Part shown: in pieces, positions 25,566-35,408 of the stretch
Numbering within the stretch: position 1 is the first letter of the stretch
Layout of the letters: each line of letters begins with the position of its first letter
Notes under the pieces: model-generated
What the model saw: the letters and a program-made list of their open reading frames with translations, nothing else
Database searches by the model: none
Told to the model about the DNA's origin: nothing
Program-made: the position numbers and the translations under genes
Origin: Salisediminibacterium halotolerans
Lineage (GTDB): Bacteria; Bacillota; Bacilli; Bacillales; Salisediminibacteriaceae
Direction of reading: 5' to 3'
Assembly (NCBI RefSeq): GCF_003814815.1
Contig: NZ_RKQQ01000007.1
Location: forward strand, 1-64,000
DNA length: 64,000 nucleotides

Positions 25566-27433
25566 AGATCACAGAATTACTTGGAAAAGAAACGATCCGC
25601 TTAAATTTAGAAGCGACAAACAAGCAAGCTGTCATTGAAGAGTTGGCCGACCAGCTTGACCGTGCCGGCAAGCTCTCGAATAAATCGTCATTTATTCAAG
25701 AGATCAACGACCGCGAAAAACAGAGTTCCACTGGGATCGGCGAAAGCGTAGCGATTCCGCATGCAAAGTCAGCCTCTGTTAAAGAGCCGGCAATTGTTTT
25801 TGGCCGTTCGGCCGAGGGAATTGATTACGAGTCGATGGATGAAAAACCGGCGTATTTATTCTTTATGATTGCTGCAACTGAAGGTGCTAATGATATGCAC
25901 TTGCAAGCATTGGCGAGACTCTCGACGCTGTTGATGGATGAGCCGTTCAGACAGGAGCTGTTTCATGCGGGTTCTGCCGAAGATATCATCAAGCTGATCG
26001 ATGAGAAAGAAGAAGAAAAGTTAGCAGAAGAAAAGGCGGAAAAGCCGGCTGAAACTAACGGCGGGACACGCCCGTTTTTCGTCGCGGTTACCGGCTGTCC
26101 GACAGGGATTGCCCATACCTATATGGCAGCGGACGGCTTAAAAGACAAAGCGAAAGAGTTGGGCTATGATATAAAAGTCGAAACGAACGGTTCGGACGGT
26201 GTGCGCAATGCGTTGACAAGAGACGATATTGCCCGCGCTGATGCGGTCATCATTGCAGCCGATACGCAAGTAGAGAAAGAGCGCTTTTCCGGAAAACCGT
26301 TGATTAACGCCCCGGTAACAGCAGGGATTCGCAAACCGGCGGAACTGTTAGAGCAAGCCGCTTCCGGGAATGCGTCCGTTTATCAAGGGACAGGTAAAGG
26401 AGACAGCCACGCCGATGACGATGAGAAAAAAGGTGTCGGGGCAACGATTTACCGCCACTTAATGAACGGTGTTTCGAACATGCTTCCTTTTGTCGTTGCC
26501 GGCGGTATTTTAATCGCGTTGTCGTTTCTCTTTGAAGATCCGGTCGAAGGTGAAATCACCTGGTTTGGCGAAATTTTATCCACGATCGGCGGAGCAAATG
26601 CGTTCTTCTTCATGGTTCCGGTACTCGCCGGTTTTATTGCTTCGAGTATTGCGGACAGACCCGGGTTTGCTGCCGGTATGGTCGGCGGTTTAATGGCTCA
26701 TAACGGTGATGCCGGTTTCTTAGGCGGGATTATTGCCGGGTTTCTTGCCGGTTACCTCGTTTTAGGATTACGCAGAGTTTTCTCATTTATACCGCAGTCG
26801 TTGGATGGAATTAAAACGATTCTGCTGTTGCCGCTGTTTGGGGTATTTGGAACCGGGTTTGTGATGTACTTCATTGTGACGCCGCTTGCCGGTGTGCAAG
26901 AAGGTCTTGTTACTTGGCTTGACGGTTTAGATGGCGCGAATATCATTTTTCTTGGGCTGATTCTTGGGGGAATGATGGCTGTTGATATGGGCGGTCCGAT
27001 TAATAAATCTGCCTATGCGTTTGGACTGGCAATGATTGAAGCGGGAAGTTTCATGCCGATTGCTGCAATTATGGCTGCTGGAATGGTGCCGCCGCTCGGA
27101 ATTGCGTTGGCAACGACAGTGTTCAAGAATCGCTTTACAGCTGAGCAGCGCGACGCAGGCAAGACAAACTATGTCATGGGCGCTTCTTTTATAACTGAAG
27201 GGGCGATTCCATTTGCTGCTGCTGACCCGGCGAGGGTGATTCCGTCAATTATTGCCGGCTCAGCTTTAGCCGGCGCGTTATCGATGGCTTTTGGCGCAGC
27301 AACCGAAGCGCCGCACGGCGGAATTTTTGTCATCGGCCTTGTTGACAATGCGGTTCTTTATTTGATTGCAATTATCGCAGGTGCTGTATTAACTGCTGCC
27401 TTGCTCGGGATCTTAAAGAAAAAAATTGCTTAA
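25562..27433 (+). CDS. fruA: PTS fructose transporter, EIIABC
   Basis: 623 residues in the order EIIA (1-150, phospho-His67 in AIPHAKS), EIIB (about 172-270, phospho-Cys179 in VTGCPTGIAHTYMAA) and the EIIC membrane channel (about 300-620, with GGPINKSAYAFG). It takes up fructose as fructose-1-phosphate. Overlaps fruK by ATGA and is followed by a terminator. Confidence 0.95.
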   Translation: MKITELLGKETIRLNLEATNKQAVIEELADQLDRAGKLSNKSSFIQEINDREKQSSTGIGESVAIPHAKSASVKEPAIVFGRSAEGIDYESMDEKPAYLFFMIAATEGANDMHLQALARLSTLLMDEPFRQELFHAGSAEDIIKLIDEKEEEKLAEEKAEKPAETNGGTRPFFVAVTGCPTGIAHTYMAADGLKDKAKELGYDIKVETNGSDGVRNALTRDDIARADAVIIAADTQVEKERFSGKPLINAPVTAGIRKPAELLEQAASGNASVYQGTGKGDSHADDDEKKGVGATIYRHLMNGVSNMLPFVVAGGILIALSFLFEDPVEGEITWFGEILSTIGGANAFFFMVPVLAGFIASSIADRPGFAAGMVGGLMAHNGDAGFLGGIIAGFLAGYLVLGLRRVFSFIPQSLDGIKTILLLPLFGVFGTGFVMYFIVTPLAGVQEGLVTWLDGLDGANIIFLGLILGGMMAVDMGGPINKSAYAFGLAMIEAGSFMPIAAIMAAGMVPPLGIALATTVFKNRFTAEQRDAGKTNYVMGASFITEGAIPFAAADPARVIPSIIAGSALAGALSMAFGAATEAPHGGIFVIGLVDNAVLYLIAIIAGAVLTAALLGILKKKIA

Positions 27434-27440
27434 GAAAAAA

Positions 27441-27469
27441 ACCATCCGTTTAACGCGGGTGGTTTTTCT
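27441..27469 (+). terminator. Terminator of the fru operon
   Basis: Stem ACCATCCG/CGGGTGGT (one G-U pair) with a run of five Ts, 7 nt after fruA. Confidence 0.85.
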
Positions 27470-27479
27470 ACTGGGAATT

Positions 27480-28265
27480 TTAATTGATTTGCTCAAGCAG
27501 CGTTTTCAGTTCATCCAATGATTCGATTGTATGATCGGGCTTGACATCCGTTTCGTTTTGCTTATTAAAGCGGTTCAGCCAGACAGACGTTATATTTGCC
27601 GCATTGGCGCCGCGGATATCTGTGTTCAGGTTGTCACCGACCATGATGGTGTCTTCAGCGGAAGCATCTGCTGATTGCAATGCATGTTCAAAGATCGCCG
27701 CATCAGGTTTGCCGCGGCCGAAATCGCCGGAAATAATGATCCGGTTAAAGTACGGCGCGAGTTCCGGCGTAAGGTTAAGTTTAATGTTTTGCAGTTCCGG
27801 CGAACCGTTCGTCAGTAAAATTAAGCTGCAGTCATCTTGCAATTGATCGAGTATTGTCAAGGCATCGTCAAACAAATAAGGGTTTTCTTTACGCTTTAAC
27901 CGAAACGTCTCAGCGAGGACTTCCCCGAGCGCTTCGTCATAAATATCATGAACTGCAAGGCTCTCCGTCCAAACCCGGCGCCGATATTCCGGTGCATGTG
28001 CGTTCATTTGCTCAAAAGAAGAGCCTTCGTCATTAAAATCGCCCCAAAGACCTTCGAACGGATTGATGCCGATCATTTTTGTGAATTCATACATCGGGTA
28101 TTCAGCATAAAGTTCCGGCGCCTTTTTGATAACGGTCTCGTATAGTGCCGAAGCACTGACGCCGGTCTCTTTGGCTGCGAAAGCACACGTAAGTGTGAGC
28201 GCCTGCCGGATACTTTTTTCATCCCACAACAGCGTGTCGTCCAAATCAAACATGACGGTTTTCAT
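27480..28265 (-). CDS. HAD-superfamily hydrolase (YsaA-like)
   Basis: 261 residues. HAD motifs in order: MFDLDDTLLW (nucleophile Asp near 7), LILLTNGSPE (motif II), Lys in GRGKPDAAIF and VGDNLNTDIRGA (motif IV). The cap helices between motifs I and II place it in the subgroup with B. subtilis YsaA, a phosphatase with phosphoserine activity reported. Natural substrate not certain. Convergent with fruA. Confidence 0.85.
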   Translation of the reverse strand: MKTVMFDLDDTLLWDEKSIRQALTLTCAFAAKETGVSASALYETVIKKAPELYAEYPMYEFTKMIGINPFEGLWGDFNDEGSSFEQMNAHAPEYRRRVWTESLAVHDIYDEALGEVLAETFRLKRKENPYLFDDALTILDQLQDDCSLILLTNGSPELQNIKLNLTPELAPYFNRIIISGDFGRGKPDAAIFEHALQSADASAEDTIMVGDNLNTDIRGANAANITSVWLNRFNKQNETDVKPDHTIESLDELKTLLEQIN

Positions 28266-28311
28266 TTCTTGTCCCTCCTCAGCTTATTATCATCTATCCT
28301 ATCCAAGAAAT

Positions 28312-28342
28312 GCCCCCTTGTAAATATTCGTTACAAGAGGGC
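28312..28342 (-). terminator. Hairpin downstream of the YitT-family gene
   Basis: Inverted repeat GCCCTCTTGTAA/TTACAAGGGGGC read on the minus strand, just after the stop codon. The T-run is short, so termination is plausible rather than certain. Confidence 0.6.
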
Positions 28343-28348
28343 ATGTAT

Positions 28349-29239
28349 TTATTCATCAGCCGGTTTTAGCGGCCTGTATTGTTTATCAAATGTAAATCCT
28401 TCGCCGGAGACTTCTTTCACATCGCTTAATGAGACGAATGCGTAAGGATCGACATCGTTAATCACACTTTTCAGCTGAATCAGCTCGTGCCGATGTACAA
28501 CACAGTAGAGAATTTCCCGTTCATTATCTGTGAAAGCGCCGCGTCCGGTGATCACGGTTGACCCCCGGCCCATTCTGTTAATAATCGCTTCCGAAATAGC
28601 TGATGTATTGGCCGAAATGATCATCGCAGATTTTGCTGCATTGGCACCTTCGATCAGTAAATCAATGACCCTGCTCGCTACGAAGACAGCAACGAGAGTA
28701 TACATCGCTTGCGTGAGGTTCAAATGCACTAACGAAAGAGTGATTACAGCTGCGTCAAAGCTGAACATAAACGTTCCGATACTTACCCCGAAGTATTTCT
28801 CCGCAAGTTTTGCGAGGATATCGACTCCCCCGGTTGTTCCGCCGGCCCGAAAAATCATTCCGAGCCCGGTGCCGGCAAAAGCGCCGGCAAATAAAGAAAC
28901 AAGAATCATATCGTCGTGGAGCGGGATTTCAGTTACGGGATAAAGTTCAAAGATTCTTAACGAGACCGTTAAAGACAGTGTGCCGATTAAACTGTATATA
29001 AACATTCTGCGTCCAAACAGACGGTAGCCGATGAAAAAAAGCGGAATATTGAGCAGCAGGTTAGACAAAGACGGTTCGATAGTAAATACATAGTACAATA
29101 AGAGTGTAATGCCTGTGAATCCGCCGTGGGCAAGCCCGTTTTGCAAATTGAAGTGTATGATTCCGAACCCGAATATCAAGGTTCCGATAATAATAATGAC
29201 CACTGAGCGAATGCGAATACCTTCGAAAAATTGTTTCAT
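28349..29239 (-). CDS. YitT-family membrane protein (DUF161/DUF2179)
   Basis: 296 residues: five or six membrane helices (about 10-200) with the family segment FRAGGTTGGVDILAKLAEKYFG, then a C-terminal soluble DUF2179 domain (about 215-285, containing GRGAFTDNEREILYCVV). Bacilli carry several paralogues of unknown function. ATG 29239 is preceded by AAGGAGG; an upstream in-frame start is not needed. Confidence 0.88.
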   Translation of the reverse strand: MKQFFEGIRIRSVVIIIIGTLIFGFGIIHFNLQNGLAHGGFTGITLLLYYVFTIEPSLSNLLLNIPLFFIGYRLFGRRMFIYSLIGTLSLTVSLRIFELYPVTEIPLHDDMILVSLFAGAFAGTGLGMIFRAGGTTGGVDILAKLAEKYFGVSIGTFMFSFDAAVITLSLVHLNLTQAMYTLVAVFVASRVIDLLIEGANAAKSAMIISANTSAISEAIINRMGRGSTVITGRGAFTDNEREILYCVVHRHELIQLKSVINDVDPYAFVSLSDVKEVSGEGFTFDKQYRPLKPADE

Positions 29240-29360
29240 CGTTTCGGCCTCCTTAAGCATAAAACCTTACGAAGTATAACATACCCGTGCAGGGCACCCA
29301 ACGGATTTAACCGATGTCGATATCTTCTGACAAATCCGCTCAGCACCGTTTCGCCTTTAA

Positions 29361-29389
29361 TTGACGGTCTGAGTCCAAAGTGTTAATAT
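29361..29389 (+). promoter_or_regulatory. Promoter of metY
   Basis: TTGACG (29361-29366), 17-nt spacer, TAATAT (29384-29389), 84 bp before the ATG. No SAM riboswitch or T-box motif is visible between it and the gene. Confidence 0.65.
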
Positions 29390-29473
29390 TCAAATAATTA
29401 TGAGGTCCGGCAACTGTAAAATGCCAAAACTAAAAAGCTTGAATGATTTCATTATGTATGAGGAGGCAATATC

Positions 29474-31117
29474 ATGGTAAAACGAATGAACGAATTAGCG
29501 GTATCGACACAGTTGTTACACGCCGGTCAAGTGCCCGACCCGGCAACAGGAGCGAGAGCTGTACCTATTTATCAGACGACTTCTTATGTGTTCAATGATG
29601 CTGAACATGCGGAGCGTCTGTTTTCGCTTGCAGAACCGGGGAATATATACAGCCGCATTATGAACCCGACGGTTGATGCGTTTGAAAAAAGGGTTGCGAT
29701 CCTCGAAGACGGTGTCGGTGCGCTTGGGACAGCTTCGGGAATGGCGGCTATTACAATGACGATTTTAAACATTGCTCAAGCGGGCGATGAGATTGTAGCA
29801 GCTTCTGAATTATACGGCGGAACGTATAATCTGTTTAATGTTACTTTGCCGAAATACGGCATCGATGTTCATTTTGCAGATGCGACCGATCCAGACGCGA
29901 TCAGAGCGGCGATCACGCCAAAAACAAAAGCGGTATTTGCCGAAACAATCGGCAATCCGAGCTTAAATATTCTCGATTTTGAGGCGGTCAGCGAAGCAGC
30001 CCACGAAGCTGATATTCCGTTAATCATTGATAATACGTTCGGGACGCCTGCTGTTTGTAAACCGTTGCAGCACGGCGCTGATATTGTCGTTCATTCGGCA
30101 ACGAAGTGGATCGGCGGGCATGGAACAACGATCGGCGGTGTCGTCGTTGACGGCGGTCGTTTTACATGGAATAAAGAAAAATTCCCCGGTTTTCATGAAC
30201 CGGATCCGAGTTATAACGGTCTTGTCTACCAGGATCTTGGCGATATGGCGTTTATATTGAAGCTGCGGGTGCAGCTGATGCGTGACATTGGGGCAGCTTT
30301 AAGCCCGCAGAACGCATTTCAGCTTATTCAGGGCTTAGAAACACTCGGCTTACGAATGGAAAAACATCAAGCGAATGCCCTTGAAATAGCTAAATTTCTC
30401 AAAGAGCATCCCGCTGTTAATTGGGTCAGTTATCCGGGACTTTCTGAACATGCTTCCCATGAACTCGGGAAAAAATATCTCTCCGGCGGCCACGGTGCTG
30501 TTGTGAACTTCGGTATCGACGGCGGAGTCGAGGCGGGAAGAGAACTGATTCGTCATATCGAATTATGGTCGCACGTGGCGAATGTCGGCGATGCGAAGAG
30601 CCTGATCATTCATCCGGCAAGTACGACACATTTACAGTTATCGCCGGAAGAAATGGTCTCTACCGGGACGACGGAAGATCTTGTCCGGCTCTCTGTCGGA
30701 CTTGAAGATGCCGAAGATTTAATTTTAGCGCTTGATGAAGGCATTTATAAAGCAACGGGGAAACGAGCGAAGGAGAAGAGTTCAGAAAAACAGCTCCTTA
30801 AAGAATTGACCGGATCGGCTGTCGAACATACCGAAGAGGGGCCCCGCCGCAAAAGTATCGTTGTATTGCACGACAGCGCATTAAATGATCCGTTAGTAAA
30901 AACCTTGCGAAAAACAGGGTATATCGTTTCTAAATACGAAGGCGCCGCTGATGAATTGCCAGATTACTGGGTATTAACAACAGAAGATGACGCGTCAAAA
31001 ATAAGCGCTGTAAATCAAGTGTCATCGGCTAAAGCTGTGATTGATACATCGCAAACGTCCAGCCGGGGCGAAAGCGAAACCGTTCATGGTGTTCCGTATA
31101 TTCGTTTTTCAAGCTGA
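29474..31117 (+). CDS. metY: O-acetylhomoserine sulfhydrylase with extra C-terminal domain
   Basis: 547 residues. The first 430 are a Cys/Met-metabolism PLP enzyme: VPIYQTTSYVF, IYSRIMNPT, PLP Lys211 in HSATKWIGGHG and the insertion FPGFHEPDPSYNGLVY typical of O-acetylhomoserine sulfhydrylases, which make homocysteine from sulfide. Normal members end near 430. Here a charged linker is followed by about 95 residues (IVVLHDSALNDPLVKTLRKT...) with an alternating strand/helix pattern recalling the CoA-binding Rossmann fold; this reading of the extension is tentative. AGGAGG precedes the ATG. Monocistronic. Confidence 0.88.
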   Translation: MVKRMNELAVSTQLLHAGQVPDPATGARAVPIYQTTSYVFNDAEHAERLFSLAEPGNIYSRIMNPTVDAFEKRVAILEDGVGALGTASGMAAITMTILNIAQAGDEIVAASELYGGTYNLFNVTLPKYGIDVHFADATDPDAIRAAITPKTKAVFAETIGNPSLNILDFEAVSEAAHEADIPLIIDNTFGTPAVCKPLQHGADIVVHSATKWIGGHGTTIGGVVVDGGRFTWNKEKFPGFHEPDPSYNGLVYQDLGDMAFILKLRVQLMRDIGAALSPQNAFQLIQGLETLGLRMEKHQANALEIAKFLKEHPAVNWVSYPGLSEHASHELGKKYLSGGHGAVVNFGIDGGVEAGRELIRHIELWSHVANVGDAKSLIIHPASTTHLQLSPEEMVSTGTTEDLVRLSVGLEDAEDLILALDEGIYKATGKRAKEKSSEKQLLKELTGSAVEHTEEGPRRKSIVVLHDSALNDPLVKTLRKTGYIVSKYEGAADELPDYWVLTTEDDASKISAVNQVSSAKAVIDTSQTSSRGESETVHGVPYIRFSS

Positions 31118-31184
31118 TCGATCTATCATTTTATCGCGGACTTTTGTATACTCGTAACCAGCAGAGAAAAAGGAGCCGGGTGCA

Positions 31185-31817
31185 ATGATTAAGAAAATGA
31201 CCGTAAGTCTCGTGTTTATGAGTGTCTTTTTTCTTACCGGTCTGCTTTTGTATATTCTCGTTGCAGAAGAAGAGAACAAGTCTTCGGCGGACAGTGTCAG
31301 CGAGGTAATCTCTGGCGGTTTTGATAACGAGGACTATTACTTTTATTTAAGCGATGATGAAATTCAAAGCAAGGCGGAAAGTGTCCTTGCCGGAGAGTAT
31401 TCATTCAGCAGCTATACGCTGGAATCGGAAAATGCTGAAGATTCAAATGAAAAAATTGCTTTTGCTTATACCGAACCTCCGGGATTAACTGTAAAGCGCG
31501 AGGCGAAAAAACAATATAACCTTTACGGAACGATCCCTGCCCCGGAAGATTTGCGGGCGAAACTGTCTGATGAAATGATCCCGGTTCATATCCGTTTTTA
31601 CGGCCAAGGCGCATATATCCATGATATCGAAACCGAACAAGACGGAGAGAGTTTGACTGGAGCAAAACGGCTGAATTTGGCTGATGGAGCAAAAACTTCG
31701 CTGCTGATTGATACGGCGGAAGCGGACTTTGATGAACCGTTGACGATTCATGTAACAGATCAGGCAAATCCGTCTGATCAAATAACTTATCATATTGATT
31801 GGGCGGAATTTCGCTAA
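31185..31817 (+). CDS. Exported or membrane-anchored protein of unknown function
   Basis: 210 residues. A single N-terminal hydrophobic helix (VSLVFMSVFFLTGLLLYILV) is followed by an acidic extracytoplasmic part with a Tyr-rich stretch (DNEDYYFYLSDDE) and a likely beta-rich C-terminal half. AAAGGAG precedes the ATG. Family not recognised. It lies 67 nt after metY with no terminator seen between, so some co-transcription is possible. Confidence 0.7.
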   Translation: MIKKMTVSLVFMSVFFLTGLLLYILVAEEENKSSADSVSEVISGGFDNEDYYFYLSDDEIQSKAESVLAGEYSFSSYTLESENAEDSNEKIAFAYTEPPGLTVKREAKKQYNLYGTIPAPEDLRAKLSDEMIPVHIRFYGQGAYIHDIETEQDGESLTGAKRLNLADGAKTSLLIDTAEADFDEPLTIHVTDQANPSDQITYHIDWAEFR

Positions 31818-31824
31818 TCAATAA

Positions 31825-31866
31825 ACAAGAGCCCTCCCGTTTTTTTCGGGACGGCTCTTGTTGTTT
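31825..31866. terminator. Bidirectional terminator
   Basis: Stem ACAAGAGCC/GGCTCTTGT with inner CTCCCG/CGGGA, between two convergent genes of unknown function. Confidence 0.85.
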
Positions 31867-31876
31867 TGGAAAACGG

Positions 31877-32674
31877 TCATTGACTGCTTTCGCCTTCAAG
31901 GTACTCAGGGTATTCGTCGCCGATGTATTCTAGCACATCTTGGGCAAACATTCGTTCTGCTGCTTCTTCCCGCTCTTGTTCGTTTTCCGATGCAGGATCG
32001 TAATACGCGATGGCCTCGTCAGCAATTTCATGCCAAATATAAGGCTGAAGATATTGGTAGACAAGCTGACCAGTGTAGTAATCGTCATTCTCATTTGCTA
32101 AAACTTCAAACAAGACAGCGGCTCGCTTGCTCGCGTCCTCGATATAACCTTCTGTTTCAGCGACAGTTAAAAAATCATCTTCATTATAGGTAAAACCGTA
32201 TTCTTCAGATGAAAATTCATACCAGCTGTAACGCTCGCGCATGATTCTCTCTGCGCTCTCTTGGCTGCCGTCAATATCATCAGACTCCAGTTCAGCCATT
32301 TGTGTATAAATTGAATACAGCTCAGCGTGGGCACGAAGCAATTCTTCAGAAATACTGTCTGTATCTTCCGGGAGATCGACGTTGTCCAGAGCCCTGTCAG
32401 CATATTCTTTTAATTGTTCGTCATCTGGTTCATCATTTTCATTGACGCCGCTATCTTCTCCCACAACCCCGTCTTCATCCGGCATATTAAAATTGTCCGA
32501 TGTATCAGCTGTGTTTTCGTTTGCTGATGAGTTTTCCTCGTTGGCCGTTTCAGGTTCTGAATTCGTCTGCTGGGTATTTTGATCTGTCTCCGGCTGCAAG
32601 ACGATAAGCAACGCTGATAAAATAATAATAAGTATTAATCCGATCCCAAGCACGATTAACTTGTTCTTTGTCAT
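31877..32674 (-). CDS. Membrane-anchored acidic protein of unknown function
   Basis: 265 residues: a basic MTKNK start, one hydrophobic helix (IVLGIGLILIIILSALLIVL), a low-complexity Asn/Glu/Thr linker (about 28-90), then an acidic helical domain rich in Glu, Asp and Tyr. Likely anchored in the membrane and facing outward. GAGGTGA precedes the ATG on the minus strand. Not recognised; the acidity fits a salt-adapted extracytoplasmic protein. Confidence 0.72.
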   Translation of the reverse strand: MTKNKLIVLGIGLILIIILSALLIVLQPETDQNTQQTNSEPETANEENSSANENTADTSDNFNMPDEDGVVGEDSGVNENDEPDDEQLKEYADRALDNVDLPEDTDSISEELLRAHAELYSIYTQMAELESDDIDGSQESAERIMRERYSWYEFSSEEYGFTYNEDDFLTVAETEGYIEDASKRAAVLFEVLANENDDYYTGQLVYQYLQPYIWHEIADEAIAYYDPASENEQEREEAAERMFAQDVLEYIGDEYPEYLEGESSQ

Positions 32675-32874
32675 ATAGTCACCTCATACGAATAGTAAAT
32701 TGACTGCACTACATTATACCATGATCGCCCGTTCTAAGTGGAGACAGAATGTTTGTCTTTTCAAACCGGGACTTTTTACTTTGTTTTTCGAATGTTTAAA
32801 ATGAGATACCATAGACGGTTGAGTCTTTGGTATCATTAGTGTGTCAGAAGTCAGACAAACTAAAGGAGATTAAC

Positions 32875-34566
32875 GTGAACAAGTTTAAGCTTACCCAACT
32901 GAAAATACAGCACAAATTATTTGCGATCTTCGGTTTTGTCGTTATATTGCTTATTGCAGGAGCAGGTGTGACATACGTGCAAATGAACCAAGTAAGCGAA
33001 GAAATGGATACATATGCCGAAGAGAATCAACGGGCTCTCATTGCAGGGGATGTCGCGGCGCTGATACGGTCGCTTTATATTATTGAAACCGATGCGATCC
33101 GCACCGGCGAAGCAAGAGATGATGCTTATTTTGCATCACAAAGCGAACAGTTGCAATCTCATTTAACCGCCTTGGAAGGAACGATGCGATCCGAAGAGGG
33201 GGAAAACTTGCTTTTATCGATCGAAGCGCAAGTGCTCCAATTCCATAATTTACTTGAACGAATGCCTGACGAGGCCGGTCCGCTCCAAAACAGCCGGGTA
33301 GATGAGCTTGCTGAAATTCGCGGCAATGTCGTCGATCAATCCCTTGAGTTGGCTGAGGTCGTTCAGATGCAGTCCGTTGAAGCGGAAGAAAATGTTCAAG
33401 GCATCTTAAATGCTAACACAGTGACGTTTTTGGCGATTATAGCTGCCGTTATCCTGCTGGGCGGGAGTGCTTTTTATGTATTAAGCCGGAAAATTTCTTC
33501 ATCAATCATTGACGTATCACAGGCAATGGACGAAATCAGCAAAGGAAACTTGCAAACAGAAAAACGCGAAATTCGCTCTAACGATGAAATCGGCCGCATG
33601 GCTGTATCTGTGAACGTAATGATCGAAAGCCTGCAGGAAATCATTGCAAGAATAAATGATACATCTGAGCAAGTTGCTGCAAGCTCGGAAGAACTGCTCG
33701 CCAGTGCGTCAGAAACGAGTACAGCAACTGAAGAGATTACCGAATCGATTCAGGAAGTCGCTTCAGGCGCTGAAAATCAGCTTGAACAGGCAAATGATAA
33801 CGAAGGCATAGTACAGACGATGAGCAACGATATAAACAAAATCACTGAGACAATTCGCCGCGTGAATGAAACAGCGCAAGGAGCTGCTGAACAAGCGGGA
33901 AAAGGCAAAGAAGTTGTCAATGATACAGTTTCGCAAATGAATCAGATCAACGATTTAACTGAAAATATTGATCGTTCTGTTCATGAATTACAAGAGCGTT
34001 CCGGCAAAGTCAATGCGATCGTTTCAATGATTAATGATGTGGCCGAACAGACGAATTTGCTGGCGCTTAACGCGGCAATTGAAGCAGCGCGCGCAGGCGA
34101 ACACGGCAAGGGATTTGCTGTTGTGGCGGATGAGGTTCGCAAACTGGCCGAACAAACCTCAAACGCCACAAAGGAAATCAGCACATTAATCGCGGAAATG
34201 CAAGATCAAGTCAAGCAGTCCGCTGAGTATACGGCATCAGGCCGAAAAGCTGTAAAAACAGGGGAAACCTACGCTGAAAATGCCGGTACAGCGTTTAACA
34301 AATTGACGGACTCGATTGATGATATCTCTTCGCAGTTGGAAAAAGTAAAAACGACAGCAGATGGAATCAATACCGGTGCAGCCAACGTTCAGGCTTCTGT
34401 TCAGACGGTAACGAAAACAGCTGAACAGTCTGCAGGAAATACACAAAACGTTGCTGCTTCCGCTGAAGAACAACATGCTTCCATGGAAGAAGTACATGCT
34501 TCTGCTAACCAGCTTGCTCAGTTAGCGGAAACTCTTCAGGATATTGTGCGAAAATACCGTACGTAA
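32875..34566 (+). CDS. Methyl-accepting chemotaxis protein
   Basis: 563 residues. Membrane helix about 15-35, extracellular four-helix-bundle sensor (about 36-180), second membrane helix about 182-203, HAMP domain (about 205-258), then the long coiled-coil signalling domain with the hairpin tip [19 protein letters not shown] near 390. It signals to CheA/CheW. Ligand unknown. GTG 32875 follows AAAGGAG; the longer upstream reading is not supported. An inverted repeat GATACCA/TGGTATC (32805-32834) lies upstream. Confidence 0.92.
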   Translation: MNKFKLTQLKIQHKLFAIFGFVVILLIAGAGVTYVQMNQVSEEMDTYAEENQRALIAGDVAALIRSLYIIETDAIRTGEARDDAYFASQSEQLQSHLTALEGTMRSEEGENLLLSIEAQVLQFHNLLERMPDEAGPLQNSRVDELAEIRGNVVDQSLELAEVVQMQSVEAEENVQGILNANTVTFLAIIAAVILLGGSAFYVLSRKISSSIIDVSQAMDEISKGNLQTEKREIRSNDEIGRMAVSVNVMIESLQEIIARINDTSEQVAASSEELLASASETSTATEEITESIQEVASGAENQLEQANDNEGIVQTMSNDINKITETIRRVNETAQGAAEQAGKGKEVVNDTVSQMNQINDLTENIDRSVHELQERSGKVNAIVSMINDVAEQTNLLALNAAIEAARAGEHGKGFAVVADEVRKLAEQTSNATKEISTLIAEMQDQVKQSAEYTASGRKAVKTGETYAENAGTAFNKLTDSIDDISSQLEKVKTTADGINTGAANVQASVQTVTKTAEQSAGNTQNVAASAEEQHASMEEVHASANQLAQLAETLQDIVRKYRT

Positions 34567-34570
34567 AAAA

Positions 34571-34605
34571 TGAAGGTGCCCGTTTATTTCTTTGCGGGCA
34601 CCTTC
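34571..34605 (+). terminator. Terminator of the chemoreceptor gene, left duplicate
   Basis: Stem GAAGGTGCCCG/CGGGCACCTTC around a TTTATTTCTTTG loop. A diverged copy lies at 34865-34899, beyond repeat copy C. Confidence 0.85.
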
Positions 34606-34864
34606 AGCTTGTAGACAAATTATTATTTTGACGTAAGCCACGCAGCCACTAACCTCCGCTTGCCCCGGGCAAGGACTCAGCTAGTATTCGGCGGTATCAG
34701 ACCGCCGAATACGGATCTTCGTCTCTTGCTTTCCCGGAGGCGTCGGAGGAGTGGATGCATGGCTTCCTTTATTATGAATACACTCGATTCAAAGAAGGAC
34801 GATGCGTCGTCATCCGTTCCTTTTAATATGACATCTATTGATGTCATGACTTTGTCAACACTCT
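34606..34864 (+). repeat. Terminator-associated repeat, copy C (259 bp, internal deletion)
   Basis: Ends AGCTTGTAGACAAAT and (complement of the right end) AGAGTGTTGACAAAG. Same left core as copies A and B and same right end (GACATCTATTGATGTC), but about 163 bp of the middle are missing, joined at a short GGA repeat. Flanked by two copies of the chemoreceptor terminator that have begun to diverge, so this is likely an older insertion than B or D. Confidence 0.88.
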
Positions 34865-34899
34865 GAAGGTGCCTGCTTATTTCTTTGCGGGCACTTTTA
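34865..34899 (+). terminator. Terminator, right duplicate after repeat copy C
   Basis: GAAGGTGCCTGC...GCGGGCACTTTTA, a slightly diverged copy of 34571-34605 with a T-run. Confidence 0.8.
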
Positions 34900-34970
34900 T
34901 GTATTCTCAGTGTAAAATTTTTTCATATTACGTTATAATGGAACAAACGCAGTGAAGGGCAGGGGATACT

Positions 34971-35408
34971 ATGGTCGATGATCAGTACAAACATATTCTC
35001 GTCGCTTATGATGGTTCCGTCAGTGCAGAAAAAGCATTAAAAAAAGCAGTGAATGTCGCAAAGAGAAATACGGCTTCGTTATCGGTTGTTTATGTTACCG
35101 ATTTGCGGTCGCCTCAGATGGATGTGCGAAAATCAAGTCAATACGAAGAAATTTTAAAAGAGCATGAAGAAAAGATGAAGGAAACGATTATGGAGCTCAT
35201 CGAAGCAAGCGGCTTGAAAAATTATCAGATTAAAGTGGAACGCGGCAATCCCAAGACAGTGATTACATACGATTTGATCGATCAAATCGGTGCAGATATG
35301 ATCATTTGCGGATCGAACGGCCTTGATTCATATGACCAGCTTGTTATGGGCAGCACATCAGAAAATATCGTCCGTTACAGTTCTGTCGATGTTCTCGTCG
35401 TAAAATAG
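34971..35408 (+). CDS. Universal stress protein (UspA family)
   Basis: 145 residues, a single Usp domain: HILVAYDGSVSAEKAL at the start and the ATP-binding loop GSNGLDSYDQLVMGSTSENIV (GxxG with a distant GS), so an ATP-binding member. Cytoplasmic stress protein with no specific partner indicated. GGGCAGGGG precedes the ATG. Confidence 0.92.
   Translation: MVDDQYKHILVAYDGSVSAEKALKKAVNVAKRNTASLSVVYVTDLRSPQMDVRKSSQYEEILKEHEEKMKETIMELIEASGLKNYQIKVERGNPKTVITYDLIDQIGADMIICGSNGLDSYDQLVMGSTSENIVRYSSVDVLVVK

Noticed and set aside
29261-29473. SAM riboswitch or T-box before the homocysteine-forming metY
   Set aside because: No GGAGGGA core or TGGGTGGTACCGCG-like motif is present; only an ordinary promoter was found.
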